From contig NZ_KE384532.1 of NCBI RefSeq assembly GCF_000426505.1, positions 263,910-327,909 of the forward strand: a DNA stretch of 64,000 bases, given 5' to 3'. The notes under the pieces are model-generated. The model made no database searches. It was not told where the DNA came from and was given only the letters and a program-made list of their open reading frames with translations. Positions 8,619-18,700 of this stretch are shown piece by piece; the stretch's first letter is position 1, and every line of letters starts with the position of its first letter. This DNA is from Nisaea denitrificans DSM 18348 (GTDB lineage Bacteria; Pseudomonadota; Alphaproteobacteria; Thalassobaculales; Thalassobaculaceae). A program made the position numbers and the translations under genes.

Positions 8619-9088
8619 TGGCTGCGGGCATGCTGATCCGGCCCGAAATAACTCTCAAGGTTACCCGTGGGGTTACGCGCCTGTTTTCCAATCTCGACTG
8701 GTGTCATGTGACCGAGATGCCGTTGCGGTCCGGGCGCCGGGTTGACGTCATGGCCCTGGATGCCTCCGGAGGCATCGCGATTGTCGAGGTTAAGTCAGAT
8801 CAGGCCGACTATCATGCAGACGGGAAATGGCACGAGTACCTTGATTTCTGCGACCGGTTTTATTTCGCCGTAACGCCGGAGTTCCCGCGCCAGATCCTGC
8901 CGGACGATCCGCGTTGCGGGCTGATTCTGGCGGATCAATATGACGCTGTGATTGTCCGGGATGCGGAGATGACGAAATTGAATGCCGCGCGTCGCAAGTC
9001 CCTTACCTTGAAGCTGGCGAGAACGGCCGCACGACGCCTTTCCGTATTGATGGACGCCGCCGGGGAGGGCGGGGGAGTGTCCGTGTAA
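8618..9088 (+). CDS. mmcB: MmcB-family DNA repair protein
   Basis: A 156-aa protein of the MmcB type (restriction-endonuclease-like fold, known from the LexA-controlled mitomycin response in Caulobacter). A nuclease-like core is visible: V-D-V-M in 'GRRVDVMALD', then IVEVKSDQADYHADGKW, which gives the D-(x)n-E-x-K catalytic pattern of PD-(D/E)XK enzymes. The ATG overlaps the stop codon of the pentapeptide gene (sequence TGATG), so the two are probably translated together. No LexA box was found in the gap before the operon. Confidence 0.85.
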   Translation: MAAGMLIRPEITLKVTRGVTRLFSNLDWCHVTEMPLRSGRRVDVMALDASGGIAIVEVKSDQADYHADGKWHEYLDFCDRFYFAVTPEFPRQILPDDPRCGLILADQYDAVIVRDAEMTKLNAARRKSLTLKLARTAARRLSVLMDAAGEGGGVSV

Positions 9089-9247
9089 GAAAGACATTAT
9101 TCGTGATCGTTGGGCGTTAATGGAAGTTGTTTTGTGCAACCCATGAATTTTGCGCAATTGTGCATTGCAATATATGCGAATCTTGCATGGCTCTTCGCGA
9201 CCTATATTCGGTTTGTGCATTCGTTCACCTTCGAAAGGAACACGAAC

Positions 9248-9346
9248 ATGAACCAGTTCAGCATCACCCAGACCCTCCTGACCTGTGCCGGCATTCTCAG
9301 CCTGCTTGGTTCCGTCGCTTATTACGGTGCGATGAACAACATCTAA
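9248..9346 (+). CDS. small membrane protein, 32 aa
   Basis: A short reading frame starting at the ATG at 9248, with a clear ribosome site GAAAGGAA about eight bases upstream. The product is 32 residues: a polar start (MNQFSITQ), one hydrophobic stretch of about 20 residues (TLLTCAGILSLLGSVAYYG) able to span the membrane, and a short end AMNNI. The same frame is open back to 9110, but only the 9248 start has a ribosome site. It stands alone between mmcB and a NUDIX gene. A perfect 8-bp hairpin lies 31 bases after the stop. Function unknown. Confidence 0.55.
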   Translation: MNQFSITQTLLTCAGILSLLGSVAYYGAMNNI

Positions 9347-9377
9347 CACCTGCTCTTTCGGAAGGGCGCGCGATCGG

Positions 9378-9399
9378 GGTTGGAGGTCTTGCTCCAACC
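9378..9399. terminator. hairpin after the 32-aa gene
   Basis: GGTTGGAG (9378-9385) and CTCCAACC (9392-9399) form a perfect 8-bp stem with a six-base loop. No T-run follows, so it may be a weak terminator or RNA-stabilising hairpin for the small gene upstream. Confidence 0.35.
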
Positions 9400-9444
9400 G
9401 GCCTAGACTGGGCGGTATCAATTACGCTTGGTTTATGAGTTCTC

Positions 9445-10143
9445 ATGAGACGCGCCCCGCCGAAATCCCTGCCCAGCCTCGCCGAGCCCGGACAGAAGCC
9501 TGTACGCCCGAAGGATTCAGGCAGCCTGATTGTGCTCCAGCGTCAGGGTGACAGCCTTAACGTCCTGATGGGGCGACGGGCCAAGAAGGCCGTCTTCGGC
9601 GGTGTCTACGTCTTTCCGGGCGGCAAGGTCGATGCTGCGGACCGCTCTGTCGGTTTCGCCAGCGATCTCGCACCCGATGTCCTCACCCGCATATCCAAAG
9701 ACCAGCGCCGCGCGCGGGGATTCTCCGTGGCGGCGGTTCGGGAAACGTTCGAGGAAACCGGCCTGTTGTTGGCGGGGCCAGCGGATGTCGGCGCGACCAA
9801 GCACGAGACCTGGACGGATTTTGCCGAGCGCGGCGTTGCGCCGGATCTTGGCAAGCTCGGCTATGTTGGCCACGCGATCACGCCCGCGAAGCGCAAGGCG
9901 CGCTTCAATGCCCGGTTCTTCTTCGCCTGGGCTGACGACATGACGGGCGATATTGGCGGCAGCGGTGAGCTGAGCGACCTAGATTTTTTCCCTCTGGCTG
10001 AAGCCCTGAAGCTTCCCTTGGTGGACGTGACAGAGTTCATGCTGCTGGAGGTGCAGCGCAGATATGCGGAAAACCTGGCGCCGCGGGAAAAATATCCATT
10101 CTTCAGCTACAGAACGGATGCGCCGTATATCCGCTATAGCTGA
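9445..10143 (+). CDS. NUDIX hydrolase with interrupted Nudix box
   Basis: A 232-aa enzyme that likely cleaves a nucleoside-diphosphate-linked substrate. The Nudix box is split: FPGG at residues 57-60 and RETFEETG at 99-106 are separated by about 38 residues instead of the usual 14 or so. An insertion of this kind is known from the NUDT19-like acyl-CoA pyrophosphatase group, so a coenzyme A derivative is a possible substrate (inference). The remaining domain continues to the C terminus with NARFFFAWA and the conserved end helix. It converges with the FkbM gene, ending 20 bases apart. Confidence 0.88.
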   Translation: MRRAPPKSLPSLAEPGQKPVRPKDSGSLIVLQRQGDSLNVLMGRRAKKAVFGGVYVFPGGKVDAADRSVGFASDLAPDVLTRISKDQRRARGFSVAAVRETFEETGLLLAGPADVGATKHETWTDFAERGVAPDLGKLGYVGHAITPAKRKARFNARFFFAWADDMTGDIGGSGELSDLDFFPLAEALKLPLVDVTEFMLLEVQRRYAENLAPREKYPFFSYRTDAPYIRYS

Positions 10144-10163
10144 GAAGTCGGCCTGCCGGAGCG

Positions 10164-11192
10164 CTATTTTGGTTGAACGAGAACGTTGAAAACGGCCGAT
10201 CGTTCGATGCACTCGATCTGTTCCAGGCCGAGTGCGGCCAAGTCTGCAAAATCCTGCTCTGCCGTAGTTTTGTAGCATTCTAGAATGATTTTGGTGCGGT
10301 CTCTGCGGATGAGATCCAGCACCGATTTGATAATGCGTAGCTCCGCACCCTCGACGTCCATCTTGATGAAATCGACCCGCTCGGGCCAAAGCGTTCTTAA
10401 GGCGCGTTTCGGAATCGCAGGGCCGATGCCTTCGATGGCTTCACGGCTGCTCGCCAGGTTGATTCGCTGCACCATGTTGAGCACACCGTCTTCGGCATCG
10501 ACCGCGATATCGAGGTTCGAGGCGTCGATGTTCTTCAGGTTGTTGAGCGCAATGTTCCGGCGCAGAAGCTCGCAGGTTTTCTTGATCGGCTCGAAGACGT
10601 GGATTGTTGCGTTCGGGCGGGCCGTTGCCAATGCAATGGCGTGGTTTCCGACATTCGCTCCGAGATCGAGGACGATATCGTCCTCACCCATATGCTTCAG
10701 AATAAGGTCGATTTCTTCCGGCTCGTAAAGTTTCTGCCGGATATGCTGAATCTCGAGTTCGCTGTTGTGCCCGGAGATCGCGAATTTCAGGGTATGGCCG
10801 TGGAACGGGACTTCAGCGACATCGTTTCCTGCCTGCAGGAACGTCGCGATCTCCTGGCTGGCGGTGAGATTCATGAAGAGACTTGGGTGTTGTGCTTCGA
10901 TACTTGACGCCTCGCCAAGCAGGCTCCTGCAGATATCCAGTACCTTGTCGTATCGTTTGCGCACAAGATTGAGAAGGGCGAGTTCGCCAAGATAAAGGGC
11001 TGTATGTCCCGGTGAAATCTGTTGCCTTATCGCTTTTGACAGGATTTCTTCCGCGACATCAAATTGCTCTGCGTTTTCGGCCATAAAGACGGAGACCAAA
11101 ATGCTCTCATGTGTGTTGGGGGTCGTTTCCTCATTTTGACTCAAGCTACATACCCCGATTGCAGAGGTTAGACCCGCTGCCTGAAGTGGCAC
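10164..11192 (-). CDS. FkbM-family SAM-dependent methyltransferase with helical N-terminal region
   Basis: The C-terminal half is a class I methyltransferase: SAM-binding motif LDLGANVGNH (residues 175-184), acidic end of strand two (HVFEP) and the FkbM motif VDFIKMDVEGAE near residue 275. The first 125 residues are helical and resemble a short TPR-type repeat (LYLGELALLNLVRKRYDKVLDICRSLL). FkbM enzymes usually O-methylate sugars or natural products, so surface glycan modification is plausible. The GTG start at 11192 lacks a good ribosome site; the ATG at 11084 would cut into the first helix, so I keep the longer form with doubt. Confidence 0.85.
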   Translation of the reverse strand: MPLQAAGLTSAIGVCSLSQNEETTPNTHESILVSVFMAENAEQFDVAEEILSKAIRQQISPGHTALYLGELALLNLVRKRYDKVLDICRSLLGEASSIEAQHPSLFMNLTASQEIATFLQAGNDVAEVPFHGHTLKFAISGHNSELEIQHIRQKLYEPEEIDLILKHMGEDDIVLDLGANVGNHAIALATARPNATIHVFEPIKKTCELLRRNIALNNLKNIDASNLDIAVDAEDGVLNMVQRINLASSREAIEGIGPAIPKRALRTLWPERVDFIKMDVEGAELRIIKSVLDLIRRDRTKIILECYKTTAEQDFADLAALGLEQIECIERSAVFNVLVQPK

Positions 11193-11272
11193 TCGCGAGT
11201 TAGGCCCGGCAAGCGGGCTCTAAAATTTGAATGCTATCAGTGATGTGCTGTGGGGTAAACTTGGCTCGCTAT

Positions 11273-12163
11273 TCAGGGCAAGCCGAACCGGCTCTCTTCA
11301 TCGACCGCGCCGTCACAACGTACCCGTCCACTTTCCACGAGGTAGATCAGGGCGGCAAGCAGGGAGCGTGCGGCGGCGCCGTGTACGGCCGGCGGCACAT
11401 CGGCGTAGATCGCCGGGATCATGTCTGAAATGAATTCCAGGCCGTCTCTCAGACAGGCGAGGATCTCTTCTTCCCGGTCTCGGCGGTGGGCGATGAAAGC
11501 CTCGACAAAAGGTTTCGGGTTTCGGATCGGTCCGCCATGGGTCGGCCAGTAAATTTCGTCGCCCCGTTCCAGAAGAAAGTCGAGGCTTCTGAGGTAATCC
11601 CCCATATTGCCGTCCGGCGGCGAGATCACGCTGGTAGACCAGCCCATCACGAGATCGCCGGGAAACAGGATTTTCCGATCCGGCCACGCGAAAGCAAGAT
11701 GGTTCGAGGTGTGTCCCGGCGTGTGCAAGGCTTCGAGCCGCCAGCCTTTGCCCTCTACCGCATCGCCATGCTTGAGTGTGACATCGGGTGTGAAATCCGC
11801 GTCTCCGCCAGCCTCAATGCCGTCCGGACCGCGGCCATGCGGGCCGAAGCCGTAAGTTGGTGCGCCGGTCGCGGCCTTGAGGGCCGCGGCGGCCGGGGAA
11901 TGGTCGAGGTGGGTGTGGGTCACCAGAATATGGCTGACTGTTTCCTCCCCGAGCCCGGCCAGCAGTGCGGAGACGTGATCGGGGAGGTCCGGCCCCGGAT
12001 CGATCACGGCGACGTTCCCTTCGCCGACGATGAAGGTCGCCGTTCCCCGGAAGGTGAAGGGACCGGGATTGCGGGCGACGATCCGCCGGAGACCGGGGGC
12101 GAGCCGCTCGACCACACCATAGGGCGGCTCAAAATTCCGATCGAAGGGAATGACCGTCGCCAC
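11273..12163 (-). CDS. metallo-beta-lactamase fold hydrolase
   Basis: A 296-aa metal-dependent hydrolase. The zinc ligands HTHLDH are at residues 83-88, the second histidine lies in LEALHTPGHTSNHLAF, and the Asp in LFPGDLVMG. The C-terminal part (about 215-296) is the winged-helix-like extension of the LACTB2 group (HRRDREEEILACL). Substrate unknown. It begins four bases after the FAH-family gene stop, so they form an operon. Confidence 0.9.
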   Translation of the reverse strand: MATVIPFDRNFEPPYGVVERLAPGLRRIVARNPGPFTFRGTATFIVGEGNVAVIDPGPDLPDHVSALLAGLGEETVSHILVTHTHLDHSPAAAALKAATGAPTYGFGPHGRGPDGIEAGGDADFTPDVTLKHGDAVEGKGWRLEALHTPGHTSNHLAFAWPDRKILFPGDLVMGWSTSVISPPDGNMGDYLRSLDFLLERGDEIYWPTHGGPIRNPKPFVEAFIAHRRDREEEILACLRDGLEFISDMIPAIYADVPPAVHGAAARSLLAALIYLVESGRVRCDGAVDEESRFGLP

Positions 12164-12167
12164 TGGA

Positions 12168-13019
12168 TCAGGCTTCCGCGACGATGGTGTTGGACAGCAA
12201 GCCGATCTTGTCGATCTCGATCACGATCTCGTCGCCGGGCTTCATCCAGACCTGCGGGTCGCGGCGGGAGCCGACGCCGCCCGGCGTGCCGGTGACGATG
12301 ACATCGCCCGGGACCAGCTCGGTGAAGGTGCTGATGTAATTGATCAGGCGCGGGACCGAGAAAATCAGATCGTCGAGTTTCGTATGCTGCATCACCTCGC
12401 CATTAAGGCGGGCTTCCATCACCAGGGGGCCGAGATCTGAAATCTCGTCTTTCGTGACCAGGCATGGCCCGAACGCGCCGGTGCCGATGAAGTTTTTGCC
12501 CGGGGTGAACTGGGTGGTATGGCGCTGCCAGTCACGCACGCTGCCCTCGTTGTAGCAGGCATAACCCGCGACATGATCCATGGCATTGGCCCCAGCGATG
12601 TGACGGCCTGGTTTGCCGATGATGACGGCGAGCTCGGCTTCGTAATCGAGCTTGTCGGAGACCTTCGGCTTGATCATCGGCTGGCGGTGGCCGATCTGCG
12701 AGTTGGCAAAGCGGCCGAAGATCGTTGGGTTTTCGACTTCTGGCCAGCCGCCTTCGATGCGGTGTGCCTCGTAATTCAGGCCAACACAGAGAATCTTCTC
12801 CGGATCGGGAATGACCGGCAGGAAATGCGCGTCCGCCAGCGTGACCGAGGGGGCGCTGTCTTTCAGGGCGGAGCCGACCGACGCCAGGGCGTCCGCCGCG
12901 ATGGCGGCCTTCAGGCTCGGATAGCGGGCGAGTGTGGCGGCATCGACTGCGTGCAACCCTTTGTCCGATGCCAGGCCCCAGACCGGTTTTCCCGCCAATT
13001 CAAAAGTCGCGAACTTCAT
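12168..13019 (-). CDS. fumarylacetoacetate hydrolase family protein
   Basis: A 283-aa enzyme of the FAH family, which acts on 2-keto acids or beta-diketones (hydratase, isomerase, decarboxylase or hydrolase). The FAH core occupies about residues 70-280, with metal-binding acidic residues in the motifs DYEAELAVIIGK and GDVIVTGTPGGVG, both conserved in the family. GGGAGG upstream of the ATG at 13019 supports the start. First gene of a two-gene operon with the MBL hydrolase; the pair may degrade a common intermediate, but the substrate cannot be read from sequence. Confidence 0.92.
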   Translation of the reverse strand: MKFATFELAGKPVWGLASDKGLHAVDAATLARYPSLKAAIAADALASVGSALKDSAPSVTLADAHFLPVIPDPEKILCVGLNYEAHRIEGGWPEVENPTIFGRFANSQIGHRQPMIKPKVSDKLDYEAELAVIIGKPGRHIAGANAMDHVAGYACYNEGSVRDWQRHTTQFTPGKNFIGTGAFGPCLVTKDEISDLGPLVMEARLNGEVMQHTKLDDLIFSVPRLINYISTFTELVPGDVIVTGTPGGVGSRRDPQVWMKPGDEIVIEIDKIGLLSNTIVAEA

Positions 13020-13113
13020 ATGCCGCCTCCCTGGCGATTAGGTTTGGTTTTGTCGGAAGTCTAGAAATCCCGCCGGGTGCGGTCGATGCCTTATCCGGCA
13101 TCAATCCCTTCCG

Positions 13114-13914
13114 TCAGGCGGCATAAACCAGATAGAGCAGCAGGGCGCCGAGCAGGATCCGGTAGACCACGAAAGGCATGAATCCGGCATGTTTCAGCCA
13201 GGTCATCATCAGCATGATGGCGACGAGGGCCGAGGCAAAGGAGAGGCCAGCTGCTGTCAGGGCGTCACGGGTCAGGCTGACATTGCCGCTTTGCCAGAGT
13301 TCGATGCCGGAGAGGGTGCCGGCGCCGGCGATTGCCGGGATCGAAAGCAACAGAGAGAAGCGCGCCGCATCGGCTCGCTCGAAGCCCAGGAAGCGGGCCA
13401 TGGTCATGGTGATGCCGGAACGGCTGGTGCCGGGTATCAGGGCGAGCACCTGTGCCATGCCGATGGCAAGTGCGCTGCCGTAACTCATGTGCTCAAGCCG
13501 CCGGACTGTCATGCCGACCCGGTCCGCCACCCCCAGCAACACACCAAAGCCGAGCGTGGTCCAGCCGATGATTTCCACGCTGCGCAACATGCCGCCGGCA
13601 TATTTGGCGATTGCGTAGCCTGCAATGACCACCGGGATCGAGCCGAGGATGACTTGCAGCATCAGGCGTGTGCCCTGATCGACGCGCCCCCGCATCAGCT
13701 TCCAGGAGCCGCTGAGCATCATGCCGATTTCGCGCCAAGCGTAGACCATCACGGCGCCGAGCGTACCGACATGGACTGCAACGTCCAGCAAGAGACCCTG
13801 ATCCTGCCACTGCATCACATGGGGGACGAGGACAAGATGGCCGCTGGATGAGATGGGCAGGAATTCGGTGATGCCCTGAACAAGGGCGAGAATAGCCAGA
13901 TGAAGGATTGGCAC
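13114..13914 (-). CDS. uppP: undecaprenyl-diphosphatase UppP (BacA)
   Basis: Integral membrane enzyme that recycles the C55 lipid carrier for peptidoglycan and O-antigen synthesis. The 266-aa protein has the two family motifs: EFLPISSSGH (residues 17-26) and PGTSRSG (161-167), and about eight hydrophobic segments. Length fits the family. The gene is alone on its strand, divergent from gltD with a 352-base gap. Confidence 0.96.
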   Translation of the reverse strand: MPILHLAILALVQGITEFLPISSSGHLVLVPHVMQWQDQGLLLDVAVHVGTLGAVMVYAWREIGMMLSGSWKLMRGRVDQGTRLMLQVILGSIPVVIAGYAIAKYAGGMLRSVEIIGWTTLGFGVLLGVADRVGMTVRRLEHMSYGSALAIGMAQVLALIPGTSRSGITMTMARFLGFERADAARFSLLLSIPAIAGAGTLSGIELWQSGNVSLTRDALTAAGLSFASALVAIMLMMTWLKHAGFMPFVVYRILLGALLLYLVYAA

Positions 13915-14266
13915 CGTCGAGCTCCGGTCTTGGTTTTGTCGAGGGTGTAAGGAATGCCACGAATGTCGCCGGAGCCCCCGATCTCCTGCCTATAACGTGC
14001 ATAAGACTATAACATCCCGTTGCGACAGAAAGAATATTGCATAAAGTCTCGTTTCGGTACTAAATATTAGTGATGGTCTGCGTATACTGTTGTGCGCCGC
14101 AAGCGCATGCTCGTCAGTCAAGAAAATTAGTCCTAACTATTGACCTTTTTGTTTCCTTTCCGTAGATAGGCGCTCCCCGATGAGGTATAGTGCCGTCAGA
14201 ATGACAATTCGGGCGGCGGCAAGCCTGAAGAGGAATAAGGCCCGAAGGGCCATGGGAGAGAGTGTC
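13915..14266. other. 352-base intergenic region between uppP and gltD
   Basis: Divergent control region. The part nearer gltD is AT-rich and contains the gltDB promoter candidate at 14140-14168. I saw no riboswitch, tRNA or sigma-54 (GG-N10-GC) element of good quality. In-frame codons upstream of gltD (from 14180) are open but are not likely to be translated because the good ribosome site is at 14254. Confidence 0.6.
14140..14168 (+). promoter_or_regulatory. candidate sigma-70 promoter for gltDB
   Basis: TTGACC at 14140-14145, a 17-base spacer, then TAGATA at 14163-14168. This predicts transcription from about 14175 and a leader of about 90 bases before the gltD ATG at 14267. Confidence 0.5.
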
Positions 14267-15709
14267 ATGACCACCGACCGTATGCTGAAGTTCGTCCACA
14301 CCGCGAAGCGGATGCCATCCAAGCGCGAAGCGGATGCGCGCCGGCAGGATTTTGGCGAGATCTACGACGAGTTCGTCGAGGATCAAGCTGCGGAGCAGGC
14401 CGGCAGGTGCTCCCAGTGTGGCGTGCCCTATTGTCAGGTGCATTGCCCGCTCTCGAACAACATCCCCGATTGGCTGATGCTGACTGCCGAAGGCCGACTC
14501 GAAGAAGCCTACGAGATCTCCAGTGCGACGAACAATTTTCCGGAGATCTGTGGCCGCATCTGTCCGCAGGATCGTCTTTGTGAAGGCAATTGCGTGATCG
14601 AAAAGGGCTTTGAGTCGGTCACCATTGGCTCCGTCGAGAAATATATCACCGAGACCGCCTTCGAGCAGGGTTGGGTGAAGCCGGTGAAGCCGGTGCAAGA
14701 GCGTAAGGAAAGCGTCGGTATCATCGGTGGCGGTCCCGGCGGGCTCGCAGCAGCGGAGCAGCTCCGCAAGCGCGGCTACCAGGTTCATGTCTACGACCGG
14801 TATGACCGGATCGGCGGCCTGATGATCTACGGCATCCCGAATTTCAAGCTGGAGAAGGATGTCGTCCAGCGCCGTACCCGGGTTCTGGAAGAGAGCGGCA
14901 TTCACTTCCATACCGGCGTCGATGTCGGCAAGGACATCACCGTCGCCGAGCTGCGCGAGAAGCACGACGCGGTTCTGGTGGCGACGGGCGTCTACAAGGC
15001 GCGGGACATGAAATGCCCGGGCGTCGGTCTCGGCAATGTCCACCCGGCGCTGGATTATCTGACGGCCTCCAACCGCAAGGGGTTGGGCGATAGCGTTCCC
15101 GCTTTCGAAGACGGCAGCCTGAATGCCGAGGGCAAGAACGTTGTCGTCATCGGCGGCGGCGATACGGCGATGGACTGTGTGCGCACGGCCATCCGTCAGG
15201 GTGCCAAGTCGGTGAAATGCGTCTATCGACGGGACAAGGCCAACATGCCGGGCTCCCAGCGCGAGGTGCAGAACGCCGAGGAAGAAGGCGTCGAGTTCAT
15301 GTGGCTGTCGGCCCCCGAGGCCTTCACCGGTGACGATGTTGTCGACGGCGTGCGCTGCCATCGGATTCATCTTGGTGTGCCGGACGCGACCGGTCGTCAG
15401 GCGCCTGAGGTGGTCGCGGACAGCAGTTTCACGATCCCGGCCGACATTGCGATCCTGGCGCTCGGTTTTGACCCCGAGGATATGCCGACCATGTTTGGCG
15501 AGGACGAGTTGAAGGTGTCCCGCTGGGGCACGCTCTCAATCGACTTCTCGACCATGATGACCAGCCTTGATGGCGTCTTTGCCGCAGGGGACATCGTGCG
15601 CGGTGCCTCCCTGGTGGTCTGGGCCGTTCGTGACGGCCGTGACGTTGCCGATCAAATGCATGCCTATATCGAGCAAAAGGCCAACGCCGCGCTCGATCTC
15701 GCTTCCTGA
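14267..15709 (+). CDS. gltD: glutamate synthase small subunit GltD
   Basis: NADPH-binding flavoprotein subunit that supplies electrons for making glutamate from glutamine and 2-oxoglutarate. The 480-aa protein has the N-terminal cysteine clusters for 4Fe-4S centres (CSQCGVPYCQVHC and CGRICPQDRLCEGNC), an FAD-binding GGGPGG and an NADPH-binding GGGDTAMD. I start at 14267 because GGGAGAG lies seven bases upstream and the protein then begins as in relatives (MTTDRMLKF); a longer in-frame extension to 14180 has no support. It precedes gltB by 16 bases. Confidence 0.97.
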   Translation: MTTDRMLKFVHTAKRMPSKREADARRQDFGEIYDEFVEDQAAEQAGRCSQCGVPYCQVHCPLSNNIPDWLMLTAEGRLEEAYEISSATNNFPEICGRICPQDRLCEGNCVIEKGFESVTIGSVEKYITETAFEQGWVKPVKPVQERKESVGIIGGGPGGLAAAEQLRKRGYQVHVYDRYDRIGGLMIYGIPNFKLEKDVVQRRTRVLEESGIHFHTGVDVGKDITVAELREKHDAVLVATGVYKARDMKCPGVGLGNVHPALDYLTASNRKGLGDSVPAFEDGSLNAEGKNVVVIGGGDTAMDCVRTAIRQGAKSVKCVYRRDKANMPGSQREVQNAEEEGVEFMWLSAPEAFTGDDVVDGVRCHRIHLGVPDATGRQAPEVVADSSFTIPADIAILALGFDPEDMPTMFGEDELKVSRWGTLSIDFSTMMTSLDGVFAAGDIVRGASLVVWAVRDGRDVADQMHAYIEQKANAALDLAS

Positions 15710-15725
15710 GCCGAGGGTGATCGAT

Positions 15726-18700
15726 ATGAAACAGGATAACCAATTTCCGATGACCGGCGGCGACGCCTTCGTGGCTGACTGGAAAGCGAACGTGGAAAGG
15801 CTTGAGGCCGCCCACGCGTATAACCCGGCAGACGAGCACGAGAATTGCGGCGTCGGCTTTGTTGCCTCCATCGACGGCACGCCGCGGCGCGACGTTGTTG
15901 AAGCCGGTATCCAGGCCCTGAAGGCGATCTGGCACCGGGGCGCGGTCGATGCGGACGGCAAGACCGGCGACGGTGCCGGCATCCATCTGCAGATCCCGCA
16001 GGATTTCTTCCGCGAGCATGTGGAGCGCGCCGGGCAGGCGGTCGGCGACAGCCTGATCGCCGTCGGCATGGTGTTCCTGCCACGTACCGATTTGGCAGCG
16101 CAAGAACGCTGCCGTTGTATCGTCGAGGAAGAGATCCTGTCGCGCGGCTACAAGATCTTCGGCTGGCGCCAGGTGCCGGTGAATGTCGATGTGATCGGCG
16201 AGAAGGCGAACGCCACCCGCCCGGAAATCGAGCAAATCATGGTCTCCGGTCCTGCCGGGGCGGATGAGATCAAGTTCGAGCGTGATCTCTACCTGATCCG
16301 GCGCCGGATCGAGCGCGCCGCGCTGGCCGAAAACATTACCGATTTCTACATCTGCTCCCTGTCCTGCCGTTCGATCATCTACAAGGGCATGTTCCTGGCA
16401 GAGCAGGTTTCCGAGTTCTTCCCGGATCTGCTGGACGAGCGTTTTGTCTCCAACTTCGCGATCTATCACCAGCGCTATTCGACCAACACTTTCCCGGCCT
16501 GGCGCGCTGCCCAGCCGTTCCGCGTGCTTGCCCATAACGGTGAGATCAACACGCTGAAGGGCTGCTGGAACTGGATGCGCAGCCACGAGACCCGGATGGC
16601 GGCGGATACGTTCGGCGACGAGATCGAGGATATCAAGCCGGTGATCCAGGACGGCAGCTCCGACAGCGCCGCGCTGGATGCAGTGTTCGAGCTGATGGTC
16701 CGGGCCGGTCGGGCCCTGCCCATGGTGAAGAGCATGATGATCCCGGAGGCGGTCGCAGATGGCGGCAACCTGACCCAGGAATTGCGTGATCTCTATGCCT
16801 ATTGCAACGCGGTCATGGAACCATGGGACGGTCCGGCGGCGATTGCCGCTTATGGCGGGCACTGGGTGCTCGGCGGCATGGACCGGAACGGCCTGCGCCC
16901 GATGCGCTACAGCGTAACCGACAACGGCCTGCTTATCGCCGGGTCCGAAACCGGCATGGTGCGGATCAAGGACAAGAACATTATCGAGAAGGGCCGGCTC
17001 GATCCGGGTCAGATGATCGCGGTCGACCTGATCAGCGGCAAGCTCTACCACGATGCCGAACTGAAGGCGCACCTCGCGTCCTCCCGGCCGTTCGGCAAGT
17101 GGATCAAGCAGAGCACGAAGATCGACAAGCTGATCAAGAGCCACCACGAGGAGAAGCCGGGTCTGGAGCGCGACGATCTGCGCCGCCGCCAGGTGGTTTC
17201 CGGTTGGTCGCTTGAGGATATGGAACTGATCCTGCAGCCCATGGCGGATGGTGGCAAGGAAGCCATCGGCTCAATGGGCGACGATACGCCGCTGGCGGTG
17301 CTGTCCGAGAAATATCGCGGCCTGCACCATTTCTTCCGGCAGAATTTCAGCCAGGTGACGAACCCGCCGATCGACAGTCTGCGCGAACGCCGGGTGATGA
17401 CCCTGCGCACGCGCCTTGGCAACCTCGGCAACATCCTGGATGAGACCGAAGAACAGTGCGAACACCTGCTGCTCGAATCCCCGGTCCTCTCGAACGCCGA
17501 GTTCCAGGCGATGCGGGATTATATGGGCGACACGGCGGAAGAGATCGACTGCACCTTCGACGTCTCAGGCGGCGAATCTGCGCTGGCGGAAGCCATCGAC
17601 CGCATTCAGCGCGAGGCTGAAGACGCGGTGCGTGGTGGCTGCACCCACGTCGTGCTGTCGGACAAGGCGATCTGCGCGACGCGGGCGGCAATCCCGATGA
17701 TTCTTGCCACCGGCGCGGTACATTCCTATCTGGTGCGGCAGCAGCTCCGGACATTCACGTCGATCAACGTGCAGACCGGTGAATGCCTCGATACGCATTA
17801 CTTCTGCGTGCTGATCGGTGTCGGCGCCACCACGGTAAATGCCTATCTCGCCCAGGAAGCTATTGCCGACCGGCATGCGCGCGGCCTGTTCGGCGACAAG
17901 ACGCTCAGCGACTGTGTCGGCGCTTATCGTAAAGCGATCCAGGACGGCATCCTGAAGGTGATGTCCAAGATGGGCATCTCCGTGCTGTCTTCCTATCGCG
18001 GCGGCTACAATTTCGAATCCGTCGGGCTGTCCCGTTCTCTGGTCGCCCGGTTCTTCCCGGGCATGTCCTCGCGGATTTCCGGCCTCGGCCTGCCAGGCAT
18101 CCAGAAGAAGGCGCTTGAGCAGCACCGCAAGGCGTTCGATGAGACGGTGGTGACGCTGCCGATCGGCGGGCTTTACCGGTTCCGCCGCCAGGGCGAGCGG
18201 CATGCGTTCGACGGGCCGATGATGCATACCCTGCAGCACGCGGTCGCGACGGACAGCTATCACCTCTACAAAAACTATGCGAACGAGATCTACGCCCAGA
18301 AACCGATCAATCTGCGCGATCTGCTTGGCTTCAAGCCGACCGGCGAGGAAGTGGCGCTGGAAGACGTCTCCTCCATCACCGAGATCCGCAAGCGGCTGGT
18401 GGCGCCGGGTATCTCCCTCGGGGCACTCAGCCCGGAGGCGCACGAGACCCTCTCCATCGCCATGAACCGTATCGGCGCCAAGTCGGATTCCGGTGAGGGC
18501 GGCGAGGACCCGGCACGCTTCAAGCCACGTCCGAACGGCGACAATCCGAGCTCGGCCATCAAGCAGGTCGCCTCCGGCCGCTTCGGCGTCACGGCGGAGT
18601 ATCTGAACAATTGCCGCGAGCTTGAAATCAAGGTCGCCCAAGGCGCCAAGCCGGGCGAAGGCGGGCAGCTTCCAGGCATCAAGGTCAACTCGATGATCGC

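Noticed and set aside
13085-13102. 6-bp hairpin GATGCC/GGCATC after uppP
   Set aside because: Short stem with no T-run; likely to occur by chance in GC-rich DNA.
14114-15370. 418-aa minus-strand frame opposite gltD
   Set aside because: Overlaps the entire gltD core and has no family similarity that I can see.
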